Under the pieces are notes generated by a model, which did no database searches, was not told where the DNA came from, and worked only from the letters and a program-made list of their open reading frames with translations. From Przewalskia tangutica (taxonomy: Eukaryota; Streptophyta; Magnoliopsida; Solanales; Solanaceae): 64,000 nt of DNA. Shown here one piece after another: positions 23,462 through 36,339 of this stretch. Where the stretch lies: assembly GCA_029844215.1 (NCBI GenBank), contig CM056728.1, positions 59,931,789 to 59,995,788 on the forward strand, given 5' to 3'. Each line of letters starts with the position of its first letter. Positions within the stretch are counted from its first letter, which is position 1. Both the position numbers and the translations under genes were made by a program.

Positions 23462-26400
23462 TGTCACGATCCGATCTCGGGCCCGCGACTGGTGCCTTAC
23501 CCCGGGCACCCTAGTGATACAACATCAGATAAAATCAGCGGAAATAAAAACTCATAAAAGATAAACAGTGAAATAAGAAAACAGGCTAACCAAAACGGTT
23601 ACCTTTCTGTATATATAAATAAAAACTTGAACAGTTACATTCCTTTTACAAACCCTGCCCACAACAGTACTACAGACCTCTAAGAATGTTATAACAACAA
23701 CGACGGGACAAGGCCCCGCCATACCCCTGAATGTAAGTACCTGCAACGACAGGGGACTATACCAAAGATAAGCCTCCGGAGAAACGGAGCTTCCCAAAAC
23801 GCTGAAATGTGATCCTATGAGCGAGGATCAACAACTGGTGTACCTCTACCGCAGATGAACGCACTTCGGGCGAGGTCAAGACAACAGTACCAAGTATGTG
23901 AAATCAAAATATCAGAAATGAAATCATAATAGTCTATATAAAATGTAAGACATATATGATAACCAATTTACGATACACTGATATGTAGCAAATATGTCAA
24001 GTCGTGGACTCACGCCCTCAAAGTCATCACTCAAATATAACCATGGGTCTCATGCCCACAATATCAATCATGCCCGTGGAATTCCTTCCTCACCGCGATC
24101 CATGATATAAAAACACCAAGGAATACACATGAACACCAGGTCCCACCTGTGTCATAATAAAACCGTACGGGGTAAGTACGAAGGCATAGCCGACTACTAG
24201 AACCCACCGTACCAATAATGCAAGAAATCAGACACGAGGTCTTTTAGATCGCCACATGATCGGCCGCCACTAGCCTCAATATCAATGCGCGTCTAACCAC
24301 GAACTCACCGCAGCCGATAGCCACATAGGCCCGTATGAGGTACTTCCTCGCCGGGGTAGCTAAGCCGCGCATCAACTCGACCCCAAGTCCGCATGGCCAC
24401 ACATGGACCGCATGAGGTATTCCTCGCATCGGCGTAACACACCCGGAGTGATCATCCTGTCCTGGAACTCCCGCAGCTCCGCATAGGTCACATGGACCTG
24501 CATTAGGTATTCCTCGCATCGGGGGTAGCTAACCCACGACAACATAACAAGTCAGGGGGGTATGTGATATAATACCAGTACAACGGGCTTATCGTTAAAC
24601 AACGTAAGCACAACAAGAATAACCCCCTTACATAACATCACAAGATACTAACACACGTAGCATCATAACATGTTCACTTTATTAAACCGACAAGAAGTAT
24701 TACAAGGCTATCACAGGCAAATCATAGGCAAGTTACTCACACAAGGTACTTTTATTTGATGTCAACAAATCTGGGTTTTAACCCCAAAGTACTACATACT
24801 TTAACTCTTTAAAAAGATCCATTTCTTTCACAAAAGTCACACGATACTCGTAGTATCAAAATAGAGTAACTATCTTTTTAAGTAAACCAAAACAATTTCC
24901 ATACCTTCTTTTTAAACCAATCTTAAGACAAAAGCATGCCTTCCTTTTTAAACCATTTTAAGACAAAACCATGTCTTCCTTTAAAATAAAGACACTTTCC
25001 TTTTTAAAGTCAAGTAGCAATATACTTTTTAAACCAAGTGTCTTACTCTTTTAAAAACAAGTATCCTATACCTTTAAATCATATCTTTTAAGGAAACCAA
25101 CCTCCAACTTTTAAAATGTCAAGTTATCATTTTAAATCCAATGATAAAACCATTCTTTTGTTTTCATAAAGTCGTTATAAATAACTTCCCATAAAGCTAT
25201 TATAACACTTTATGTTTTAAACCAACCAAGGACAACTATTCTAATTTTCGAAATCAAGATAACTCTATTCTTTAAAAGACCACACACCCATTACTCATGA
25301 ATGAGGTTTTACAACTTTTTAACATAATTCAAGTCCTTAATATTTCATAACAACTCACTTAACTTTGGAATCAAGTCAAGGACACAAAAGGAAAATCAAA
25401 TTCCTTTAAACACACGCAAGGCCTACCGCACTATATATATTTCACAACAATCATGCTAGAAAGGATAGGAAGAGGTTCACATACCTCGCGACGATTATCG
25501 ACAATAAGCAAAATGCTCCAAAGTACTATAACCCTGCTAGCCTTTTCCACCCTCCAAGTAGAATACGCTACTCGTAGTACTTCAACCTATAATGGCCATA
25601 AAACGTTTATTAACTTCTAGATCCCTTCGTAGAATATTTCTAAGTACAAGGTTCCATATTCTACGGAAAATTCGGCAAAGACCTCCCCCAGTAACCACAT
25701 AAATAACCTCCACTAACAAGGCCCGCTACCAGGCCAACGACTCCCAGGGGATTACACGTCTAACCGGACGTGTACAATTCTTCCCTACAATAAACTACAA
25801 GTCTACTGTAAATACAGTCCAATGTAAATACAGTTCAATTCTTATCAATATTCATTCTATATATAGTATACTCAACTATACATTACTACAACATGTAATC
25901 TCCAATTACAATAGGGGGATAAAGATCATTACCTCGATAAGCCCAAAATTATCCAAGTTTTATAAGTCGATCCTGAGCAATGTTTAGCTCCTAATCCTTA
26001 CGCTCCAACCCGCTACAAGCAACCCTTAGAAGTTTCTAAACAACTTCTCTTAACACTTCATCCAACTATGAAGATTTTCCTAGGGTTTCATTTTTGCGAC
26101 TATTGGAATAAAGTAGTGTTTTCGGGCTCTTAGTATAAAGATAACTTTGGAATACTACAAGAGATTTTTGGCTAAGGTATATGGGATTATAACAATACTT
26201 GAAGAAATTCTTTCACAAGAGGGGGTGTTGACGAGAACCACAAAGGGAGGGGGAATTTTGCCTTGGAAAAATATTTCAAGTGAGGGATGAATAAAGTCTT
26301 GCAACAAGGGGGGTATTTATAGAGAAATCAATGGCTAGGATCAAAGCAAGTGTATGGTGAGGATTTGGTCCATGTGGGAGTGGAGTCTTCCAACCAAGTG

Positions 26401-26846
26401 TCCACCACAACAATGAGACATGTGTCCACCACAAAAATGGGACAAGTGGCCAAAAACGTCCCACACATGTCCACCAACCATTCGGCCAACATGGCCATAT
26501 GCGGGTGACACGTGTCGCCCCCCTACTCGTCCAAAATATTTCATCTTCCGAAAATATCTGTAATGCCAAAAATTCGAAAATAAAGTGGGCCTCACAAAAC
26601 CGTAAATTTTCCCCGTGGGCCCCACGTGACCAATTCCGGAAAATAAAATTTCCATAATTCTCAAATATTCTAAAACGTCCGCATACCAAATCTGGGAATC
26701 CAATTCCCATTAACGAACCTTTTTCCTTCACAAAATCCGGAAACTTTTCCGTAAAAAAAATCACATCTTTCTTCCTTTCCAATTTAAATGTCGGATTCTC
26801 GTACGTACGTTCTTATATACATACTCTGGAACTACGGGGTGTAACA
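23462..26846 (-). mobile_element. R2 (family B) 5' LTR, complete
   Basis: This LTR of 3385 bases runs from tgtcacgatccgatctcgg to the minus-strand start at 26846. Subrepeats of the cgcatgaggtattcctcgcat class lie at about 24305-24535, and a TATA-like box is at 26314-26322 (minus). The inverted-repeat block found in the other LTRs is absent. Bases 26847-26851 (gtcat) are the right target duplication. Confidence 0.92.
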
Positions 26847-28431
26847 GTCATGTCAAAAGAAGGAAGAGGTTCACATACCTCGCGACGATTATCGACAAGT
26901 AGCAAAATGCTCCAAAGTACTTCAACCTTGCTAGCTATTCCATCCTTTGTGGAATACGCTATACGTAGTACTTCAACCTATAATGGTCATAATACGTCTA
27001 TTAACCTCTAGCTTCAAACGTAGAATATTCTAAGTGAAAAGTCACCAAATTCTATGGAAAATCGGGCAGCACTTCCTTTGTTTCTACATACTTTTCCACC
27101 TTTTTCAAGGCCCAATAATCAATAACCAAACGCCACTTTTAAGGCCCAACAATTCAGCTAACCAAAGGGGATTACACGCCTTAACAGGACGTGTAAAATT
27201 CTGCCCCACAAATTAATACGAAACTAGTTCCATATTAAAGCCATTCTCGGCTAACATAAACAACAACTCAAAATCTTTTCCAATTCTTTTCCAATCCAAG
27301 CTCTTAGGTCTAACATGTTATATAGTCATAAACAATTTTAACAACTATAATTCCTTCTTTATATAACATGTGACGACTTAAACTAATAATCAAATTAAAT
27401 TGTAATCTCAAAGGCTAAACATGCTAGTTTTGGATTTAGGGTTCCAATAGCCAATACACTTATCAAACTTCATACTATATACCTCATTCTTGCTAATATC
27501 CATAGCTACAACAATAAGTAATCCTTAATTGCTAAAACGACAAGATTTTTACCTTTACAAGCCCTTATAATATCCAAGATTCAAAGTCGCTCCTTAGCAA
27601 TTCTTAGCTCCTTACCTTATGTTCCAATCCGCTCCAAACACTCCTTAGAAGCTCCTGAAGAACTCCTCTTCAAGTTCCATCTTCAAAGTTGAAGAACACC
27701 CTAGCGTTTCGCCTTGCGACTAACGTAAAAACGTCGTTTTTCCGAGATCTTTCTATTGAGATATCCTTACAATAACCCTAGGAACCTTGGGTTAAATTCT
27801 TGTGAATAATGAACCACAAATGAAAAAATTTCTCCTTCATTATTTCACAAAGCCGAGAGCTCCATTGCTAGCTCCTTAAGTTTCTCCAATTTTTCCTAAG
27901 TGTGAAGACTTGTCTTGAACTAGTGTGGCTATATAACAACATGGAGGGTCAAGATTAGAACAATTGGGTGGCTTAGATACATTTCATTAAAGGTCAAGCC
28001 AAGTGGCTCTTGACTTAGTCAACTATCTCAAGCTCTTAGCTTGCAAGACTTTGGTCATTTATACTTTGGTCAAATGACCAATATACCCTTGGAAAATTCG
28101 AACAAGCCTAAGTAGGGGGGGTGACACGTGTTGCCCTCCCATTCGTCCATAGAATTTCGTAACCCTCGTGGGCCCCACAAAACGTAAAATTTCTCGGGTG
28201 GGCCCTATGTGACCAAATCTGTAAAAAAATACATTTCCATAATGTTAATAAGTTCCATAATCCTCAAACAATGCCTTTTGAGAATCTAATTCTCATCAAC
28301 GAACATTTCTCCTTTCCGACGTTCAGAAGATTTTCCGTCGGAAAAACAATTCTTCCTTTCGTACCAATTTTCAAGTCTTGTGTTCTTGCGTCTATTCTCT
28401 TTTTCATGTCCTGGAATTACGGGGTGTAACA
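26847..28431 (-). mobile_element. R1 (family A) 5' LTR, segment 2
   Basis: This is the 5' part of the R1 LTR beyond the R2 insertion. It ends with the minus-strand TGTTACACCCCGTAATTCC at 28431 and aligns with 1532-2747 and, inverted, with 31604-33175 of R4. The right flank caagg (28432-28436) should be one copy of the R1 target duplication; the other is outside the window. Confidence 0.9.
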
Positions 28432-29700
28432 CAAGGCCTCATAAGGCGTCATCTGGATACTGGAATGGTAGTTGTTATTATACGCAAACTCCACAAGAGG
28501 CAAATGATCCTCCCAGCTACCCCTGAAATCAAATAACACAGGCCCGTAACATATCCTCAAGTGTCTGGATAGTACGCTCTGCTTGTCCGTCGGTCTGAGG
28601 ATAGAATGCAGTACTGAGGCTTACCTGCGCCCATAATCCCTTCTGGAAAGAATTCCAGAAATTAGCCGTAAACTGAGCTCATATGTCTGACATCATAAAT
28701 ATAGGAACCCCGTGCAGTCTCACAATATTCCTGCTATATAATCTAGCATAATCCTCAGCCGAATAAGTCGTCCTAACTGGAAGAAAGTGGGCTGATTTCG
28801 TCAGCCTGTCTACTATAAGCCATAAGGAGTCGCACTTCCTCTGAGTACGATGCAACCCTATAACATAATCCATATCAATCACCTCCCACTACCAAGTCGG
28901 GATCTCAATCGTCGATAATAGCCCAATGGGCTTCTGATGCTCACCCTTGACCTGCTGCCAATTGGACACTGAGCAACAACTCTACTACGTCCCTCTCCAG
29001 GCCATCTTACCAATACATACATCCGAGGTCATGATACATGTTAGTCGACCCCGAATAACTAGAGTAACGAGCACTGCGTGCCTCCCCTAAAAACCTGCTG
29101 ACAAGTCCTACAGCATCGGGCACACACAATTTATCCTCGTATCACAGTACCCCATCCGGTACTACTCAAACAGGCTCTTCTCCTCTCGGAGAGCCGTATC
29201 CCAATTCTGCACTAGGACTGGATCTGAACTCCACTATTATCGGAATCAACCAGCCGAACCCCTAGGCTCGCTAGCTGATGAATCTCACGGACCATGTCTT
29301 GTCTATCTGGCTGTCCATATGACATACTACCCATAGATCTACGACTAAGAGCATATGTAATCTCATTGGCTTCCTCTGGGTGGCATAGGATGTCAACATC
29401 GTAATCCTTACGCAACTCTAATTACCGTCCCTGCCGCAATTTCAGCTCCCTCTGGCTGAAAATATACTGGAGGCTCTCGTGGACTGTAAAAATATCCACC
29501 TGAGCTCCACATAACTAATGCCTCCAAATCTTCAAGGCATGAATAACTGCTGCCAACTCTAAATTGTGGCTATGGTAACGCTTCTCATGCTCCCGTAGCT
29601 GCCGGGAAGCATAGGCTATAACCTTACCGTGCTGCATCAGCACACAACCTAGCCCAACACTCAAAGTGTCACAATAAAAACCTAACCATCTAGTCCCTCA
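28432..29700 (-). pseudogene. Old Ty3/gypsy pol relic: RNase H and integrase
   Basis: Read leftward on the minus strand, this carries RNase H and then integrase from an older gypsy element. RNase H (about 29690-29450) shows HNLELAAVIHALKIWR and GAQVDIFTVHESLQYIF; the usual catalytic aspartate after YT/FT is a valine here. Next come YDVDILCHPEEAN and SRRSMGSMSYGQPDRQ (29212-29415). Integrase (28679-28882) has MDYVIGLHRTQRKC, VDRLTKSAHFLPV with the first catalytic aspartate, and SDI followed by a stop at the second, where SDRG is usual. YPQTDGQAERTIQTLEDMLR with the catalytic glutamate lies near 28560-28610. R1 cuts the integrase at 28432. Stops, frameshifts and the lost aspartate make it inactive. 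Confidence 0.85.
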
Positions 29701-30789
29701 GGAGGGGTTTAGAACTGTCGTCGTAGTCAGCTTATCTTCCAATAACTGTAAGCCTTTCTCATACTTTCGAAATATTCGGCAACACTAATCTCAATTATGG
29801 TTCCTGTTTCTAATTCTCTGTTGCAGCCAGACTTGGTCACTATACTTAGATTCAATTCCTTCGCTTGTCTCACGGCTAAGACTTCCTGCCAATCGTACTT
29901 TAGGGGGAGATTTCCTTGATCTCGTCAAGTAGTAATCCTATTATTCTCCCCATCTCATAGAGGTTATAGTCCGGTGTTCTACCTCCATTCATGGTATTAC
30001 ATAATCCAATGGCTTGCCAAGATTTCCTATCTTGCCATGATTATGTCGCTCATCGCTCGAGTGTCTGCTCGTCTTACCTTTATTTTACATTTCACGTTGT
30101 CCTGGGGTCTCTTATCTCCCCGTATTTTCTTCTATCTTGATTCTTAATCATACAGGTTCATTCATGCGTAATACTCACATTGGTATCCTTACGACACTTC
30201 TTCAACCATTTCCTCGTATCGTCCTCAATTACCCCAACCCGATACCTTTTTCAAAGGTTATCTAAAATTGTAACCTATTGCATAACGAAGCCGGAGATTT
30301 TACCAGTCCCATATCTAAGGCCTAACAATATGGGTACGCATAACCCTCAATAATACATAAAACTATCCTTTTATGTGGGGGAGAAAGCTTATCTCCCTTT
30401 CATAATCTTTATCATCAAGCGCCACCTTATAATCGTATAAATTTTCAAGACTTACCAATGATATCTTCTGTTTTCCCCAGGCAGCACTCGTACGTATCTT
30501 ATTCTTGCTCTGCGCATTTTCCTGATATCAATCGGAAAGTCGTGGCCCTTACTGCCACACTAAGCCGACTCCAAGTACCTCCCAGGGTACCTATCCTAAA
30601 ATCCTTCAATAATCGTACGTTCTTATCCCCGTCTCTTAACGTTCAAATTCAAATCAATCACTTCCATGAAATAAGACACATAGACTCCTCAATTTATCAT
30701 GCCAAAGAAGGAAGGAATAACTTACATAATACTAACACTTCCATTCCTTCCCCATCGATAAACGGCTCACCGAAAAACTGGAATCGAAC
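29701..30789. other. Unassigned interval
   Basis: About 1.1 kb between the pol relic and a family A-like internal fragment. The 115-codon plus-strand frame at 30458-30805 has no motif that I recognise. No repeat family from this window covers the interval. It may be further decayed retroelement sequence upstream of the RNase H relic, where RT is expected, but I cannot read RT motifs in it. Confidence 0.4.
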
Positions 30790-30925
30790 CTATTCCTCTC
30801 CATAGTCAACCTTGGCATACAAGAAGCCAACTAGTCCATCCCCATAATAACCTCAAGTGCGCCATATCCGCTACTAGGTCATAGTGGTCCGACGATCAGA
30901 TTATCACTGGGAAAATCTTATATAC
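30790..30925 (-). mobile_element. Fragment resembling the R1 internal region
   Basis: Pieces such as aagccaactagtccat and gtccgacgatcagat match R1 near 2910-2990 in the same orientation. It is cut by the family B LTR start at 30926. Confidence 0.65.
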
Positions 30926-31603
30926 TGTTACACCCCGTAGTTCCAGAGTACGTATGTTAGGACGTACGTACGAGTGTATAACCCTAAATACGTAAGGGAT
31001 GAAAATTTTGAATTTCCGACGGAAAATATTCCGAACCTCGTGAAGGAAAAAAGTTTATTATTGGGAATTGGATTCTCAAAATTGGTATTTGAGACTTGTA
31101 GAATTTATAAGAATTATGGATTTTATTTTTCGGAATTGGTCACTTGGGGCCCACGGGAAAATTTACGGTTTTGTGGGGCCCACATTATTTTTTCGAGATT
31201 TTGGACATTATGGATAGTTTCGGGCGACGAAATATTTTGGACAAATAGGAGGGCGACACATGTCACCCCATGTGGCCGAAATGGTGTGTCATTTGGCATG
31301 TTGGCCGTTTTTGTGAGACATGTGGCAAGACACATGTCTCAAGTTTTTGTGGGATATGTGGTTTGTGGGGCCCACACACACATGTCCCCAATCTAAACCA
31401 CACACTTGCTTGCATCCTAGCCTTTGGTTGGCCTATAAATACACCCCTTAAGCTTGCAAGACTTCTTCATCACTTAGAGAAATTCCAAGACAAAATAATA
31501 CTCCCTCCCTTTTTAAGCTATCGGCCAAACACCCCTCTTGTGAAGAAATTCTTCAATTGTTGTTGTTTTATCCCAAATACCTTAGCCTAGTTGTTAGCCT
31601 AGT
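30926..31603 (+). mobile_element. Family B LTR fragment (5' part, plus strand)
   Basis: It starts TGTTACACCCCGTAGTTCCAG and follows the R2 and R5 LTRs (in reverse complement) through a CTATAAATA box at 31433-31441 and the leader region to cttagcctag. R4 is inserted at 31604. Just before the junction the 12-base unit ttagcctagttg is present twice in tandem; the second copy shares its last two bases with the R4 start. Confidence 0.82.
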
Positions 31604-33396
31604 TGTTACACCCCGTAATTCAAGGACATGTTTAAGAGAATGTAAGTAAGGAACACAAGACTTGAAAAGGGTACGAAAGGAAGAATTGTTTTTCTGACGG
31701 AAAATCTTCCGAACGTCGGAAAGGAAAAATGTTCGTTGAGGAGAATTGGATTCTCAAAAGGCATTAATTGAGGATTATGGAATGTATTATCATTATGGAA
31801 ATTTATTTTTAGTATTTGGTCACGTGGGGCCCACCCGAGGAATTTTACGTTTTGTGGGGCCCACGAGGGTTACAAAATTTTATGGACGAATGGGAGGGAG
31901 ACACGTGGCACCCCCCCCCCCCCACATGGCTTGGTCGAAATTGATGCAAGGGCATAAGGGTCATTTGACCATTGTAAAGATGAGAAAGTCTTGCTAAGCT
32001 TGAGCTTGACATTGTTGACTAAGTCAAGAGCCACTTGGCTTGATCCCTTTCATCCAAACTTACCATGTGTTGTAATCTAGACCCTCCAATGTGTTATATA
32101 ATCATCCATGTAGCAAGACAAGGCTATTTTACACTTAGAAAAATTGAAGAACCCTTGTTCTCCTTAAGCATGCTCTCGGATTTGCTATCCCTCTCACACA
32201 AAATTTTTGTAGATTTGATCCATTAGCCACAATACTTTAACCCAAGGTCCCTAAGAGTATTGTAAGGTTATCTCAATAGAAAGATCCCGGAAAAGTGGCG
32301 TTTTCGTATTAGTCGCAAGGCGGAAACTTAAGGAGTTCTTCAACTTTGAAGTTGGAACTTGAAGACGAGTTATTCATAGGCTTCTAAGGAGTGCTTGGAG
32401 TGGGTTGGAACATAAGAAAAGGAGCTAAGAATTTCTAAGGAGCGACTTTGAATCTTGGGAAGATTAAGGGCTTGAAAAGGTATAATTCTTGTCGTTTTAG
32501 TAATTAAGATTACTTATTGTTGTAGCTATGTATATTAGCAAGCATGAGGTGTTTTTATTATGAAGTTGATAAGTGTTATGGATATTGGAACCCTAATCCG
32601 AAACTAGTATGTTTAGCCTTAAGATTACAATTCAAGTTGATTATAAGTATAAGTCGTCACATGTTATATATTGAAGGAAATTGTAGTTGTTGAAGTTGTT
32701 TATGACTATATAACATGTTAGACCTAAGAACTTGGATTGGAAAAGAATTGGAAAAGACTTTGAGTTGTTGTTTATGTTAGCCGAGAATGGCTTTAATTAT
32801 GGAACTAGTTTCGTATTATTTGTGGGGCAGAATTTTACACGTCCTGTTAAGGCGTGTAATCCCCTTTGGTTAGCTGAATTGTTGGGCCTTAAATGTGGCG
32901 TGTTTGGTTATTGTATTCGGCCTTGAAAAGGGTGGCAAAGTATGTAGAAACAAAGGAAGTGATGTCCGATTTTTCGTAGAATTTAGTGACTTTGCACTTA
33001 GAATATTCTACGTTTGAAGCTAGAGGTTAATGGACGTATTGTGGCCATTATAGGTTGAAGTACTTTGTATAGCGTATTCTACTTGGAGGATGGAATAGCT
33101 ATCAAGGTTGAAGTACTTCGGAGCATTTTGCTAATTGTCGATAATCGTCGCGAGGTATGTGAACCTCTTCCTTCTTTAGACATGATTCTATGTATGGAAT
33201 ATACACGTGGTATTATTTCATGATTCCTTCTACTCTTAGAAGTTAAGAAGTATGTATGTTGATTTACTCTACGTAAGGGTTATGTCTAAGTTATCCTAAG
33301 TTCTTACCAAGTCTTATGGGGGATGTTGGTAAGAGTCGTTAGGAGGTATTTGGAGCCAAGTTGACTTGGCTAATTTACGGCACGAATGAGAATAAG

Positions 33397-33542
33397 TATC
33401 GAACAAGCCATTTCAGCGTTAATAAAGGAAAATGTAATGACGATAAATTATATTAAAACAAGTAGAATTCTCCATCTGCATAGAATCTAAGATAAGACAA
33501 AATTGTATTACATTTTCTAGATCATGGCTGCTTTAATAAGAT
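33397..33542. repeat. MITE-like inverted-repeat block in the R4 LTR
   Basis: This copy is in the opposite orientation to that at 6239-6382, in keeping with the orientation of R4. It begins aagtatcgaacaagcc and ends with attttctagatcatgg followed by an AT-rich edge. Confidence 0.6.
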
Positions 33543-34379
33543 CGTTATAAACAAGTATAATCTACTCACACACATAAGGCATATGTACTTCACTTAAAGA
33601 ATTTACGTTATGAAGTTTTAAGACTATGAACCTTTGACTCCTAAAAGGTTGAGAGACTTTATTTTCAAGTAATGAAACTTGATTTTTAAAGGAAGAAATG
33701 ACATGATTTAAGGGAAGTAACTTGTTTTAAAAGGTGTGAGTTATTTGAGATTTAAAAGTTAAGAAACTTGATTTCTAAAGTTAAGAGACTTGAAGTATTT
33801 TGGAAGTTAAGAAAATTGATTTGAAAGTATATGATACTTGGTTTTAAAAGTATAAGTCTCTTGGTTGAAAAAGGAATGAAATTGTCTAAAACCATAAAGG
33901 GTTATAACGGCTTTATGAAAGGTTAAGAGAATGGTTTCCTCTAATAATGTAAGTAAAGGAGTAACTTGAAATAAGGAAGGGTATTTTGATTTAAAGGTAT
34001 CACTTGCTTAAAGTTATAAAATAAGGGTCACTTGATTTAGAAGCCGAGAAACGTATTTCTAAAAGTGTAGTGACTTATGTGAAATGTAAACAAGACTTGA
34101 TACTACGGGTGTTAGTATCTTGGGGTTTTATATGAAAAGGAACCTTTTGAAAAGAATGGAAGTACGTAGTACTTTGGGTTAAATTTCCGGATTTTTATGT
34201 GTGAAACGAAAGTGCCATGAGTTTATAAAAATGGAAGTCTAAAGGTTTAATGAACTTGCCTATGTTTGCTTGTGATAGCTTTGAGTGCAAGTATTATATT
34301 TTTACGTTGCCGTGACTCTCAGTTGGAGGGCCGGCTGTCTTGTTGTAAGTTTACTTGAACGCATCGAAGCTGATGTGGA

Positions 34380-34920
34380 TTCCACGTATGCTTCCATTAT
34401 GATTGATCCGACACGCTTATACGATGTGGGATTCCGGCATGTGACCAGGAGGCGTTAGATTCGGATTTGTTTTATTACCCATGGCCATGCTTATCGATGA
34501 GGATTCCGGCACGCGACAATGCTATGACGATTATTACTCCACGGGCTAGCTCCCACGAAGACATGTACCCACGATGAGGATTCCGGGCATGTTATATTAT
34601 TACTCCATGGGCTAGCTCCCATGAAGACTCGCACCTACGATGAGGATGCCGAGGGCACGTTATCGACACGCTTATACGATGAGTGAGTGCGGGGCAGGCA
34701 GACACGTTATATATATAGATATATATATATATATATATGTGTTGTATATGTTATACCTACGGTTGTCGGCAGTGATGTGGGATTCCACGCAGAGATATAT
34801 ATATGTATTGTGTATGTGTACGACAGCGGTGAGCGTGGGATGCCACGCGCCACATGGTTATATTTACACTTATGGTCGGCGGTGATGGGGATTCCACGCA
34901 CGCTTTGATATTTGTGTGAT
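34380..34920. repeat. LTR subrepeats of the 'gatgaggattccgggcatg' class (R4)
   Basis: Several degenerate copies of cacgcttatacgatgtggg, gatgaggattccggcacg and ccatgggctagctcccatgaag occur in this zone. Matching zones lie in R5 (about 38095-38690 and 63175-63800) and R7 (about 54410-54680 and 59610-59880). Confidence 0.75.
34707..34738. repeat. (TA)n microsatellite
   Basis: A run of about 30 bases of nearly pure TA with one interruption (tagata). Shorter TA/TATG stretches follow near 34793-34806. Similar runs are in R5 at about 38182-38202 and 63309-63332. Confidence 0.9.
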
Positions 34921-35596
34921 TTGATCACGTCCCATATTGGGCCGGGTAGTATATGCGTCCCTCCATAAAGGGCCGGATTATGTTATGAAAGATAAGTAAG
35001 TTATATGGTAATGAACTTAATGACTTCTCCTAAGTATGTACGTAAGATATGGCTATAACTCTTAATGGAATGGAAAAGATAATGATGTGCAATTAAGTTC
35101 ATAAGTGGTAATGACACGACATGATCTGGTATGTACTTTTATACTTGCTCGCCATTCTTTTGTACGCTTATGATCTGCATCGCATTTTTATTTATGTTCC
35201 ATATTCGCACTGTTAGATCGACCTCCTTCGGGATGCGTTCATGTCCGCAGTTTAGGTACAGCCAGGATCCGCGAGCTTAGGATCCCGATTCAAAGATTTT
35301 GAGAAGGCTCCAATGTTCCGAGTTGTCATGGCTATGTATATTCAGTGGGTACGGGGGCCTTGTCCCGCCATAGTATCTGCTCAAATCTTAGAGGTGCAGA
35401 TTCATCCGTGGGATGGATCTAGAGTTGTTTTTTTACATTGTTAAATGTGTAGACTTTTCGTAATTTTTATGATTATGGCGGCCTTTATCGGCTTGGCCTT
35501 AGTTTTAAAAAAATGTGTTATTTATCTTCCGCAGCTTTATTATGTTGTATGTTTAGAAGCGGTGCCTGTGCAGTACTAGTCGCGCGTGACAAAAAG

Positions 35597-35607
35597 TGGT
35601 ATCGAGC
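35597..35607 (+). promoter_or_regulatory. R4 primer-binding site, one base short
   Basis: It reads TGGTATCGAGC, lacking the A of the CAG present in R1 and R2. Confidence 0.8.
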
Positions 35608-36339
35608 GCTTAGTCCTCGGAAAGTGTCCACGCATCGTGTCTAAGTAGTCTTGATTATCGGTGTTGTGCACCACATCTATAATCGTGAGGCTGCAGGACA
35701 TTTAGGGTTGGTTTCCATTCTTCTCACTCGAGATCGTGCGATAGAGCCGTGTTGTTAGGTCGCTCTCCCTAACGAGTTATGTTGATTGCAATACGAAAGC
35801 GCGATGACCGGGAAGGACTACGTGGATTGCGTATCCAGGTTGGTAATGATTAAAGTATAGTTGGTATTGTGACATACATCTATACGGAGTTATGTATGAG
35901 GGTCAGACGCGTGTTGCCTAGAATGATTTTAGATTACCAAGAGTTGGTAAAGACTAACTAGATACCGGGAAGGTATGGAACAGTTAATGAATTCTCGCCA
36001 AGGTCTTATGTTTTATTTTGAGATAATTCGGAAAGGATGAGCTGTCTGATAGGGCAGTGAACCCTTAAGAAGTCATGTTAAGGAACTTAATGGAATGCCG
36101 TGTTAATAGATTAAGCTACGTGGTAGGCTTAGGAGAATTGTACGGATGAGGTCCGTATAGAGTAAGTAATGGTTGTTGTGATCAAGACGACGCGATTATG
36201 GTATTATGAGAAGTTATTGTACCCGTTTACGGGGGGACTGGTAAGGTAGGCTTGGAGCATGGGAATTGCGAGCCTAAGAATATTGATAACTGCCGAGACC
36301 TTAGATATATAAGGCTTTCTCGGGCCATAAGATTTTAAG

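Larger units (their letters stand above)
31604..35591 (+). mobile_element. R4 (family A) 5' LTR, complete
   Basis: This LTR of 3988 bases runs from TGTTACACCCCGTAATTC to TCGCGCGTGACA. It is the plus-strand counterpart of the R1 LTRs. It holds a poly-C run (31911-31923), a candidate TATA region (ttatataat near 32093), the inverted-repeat block (33397-33542), a long subrepeat zone (about 34380-34920) and TA-rich microsatellites. Confidence 0.9.

Noticed and set aside
31911..31923. Run of 13 C residues as a possible regulatory tract
   Set aside because: The partner site at about 37123-37138 has the run broken by a T and of different length. Simple homopolymer variation.
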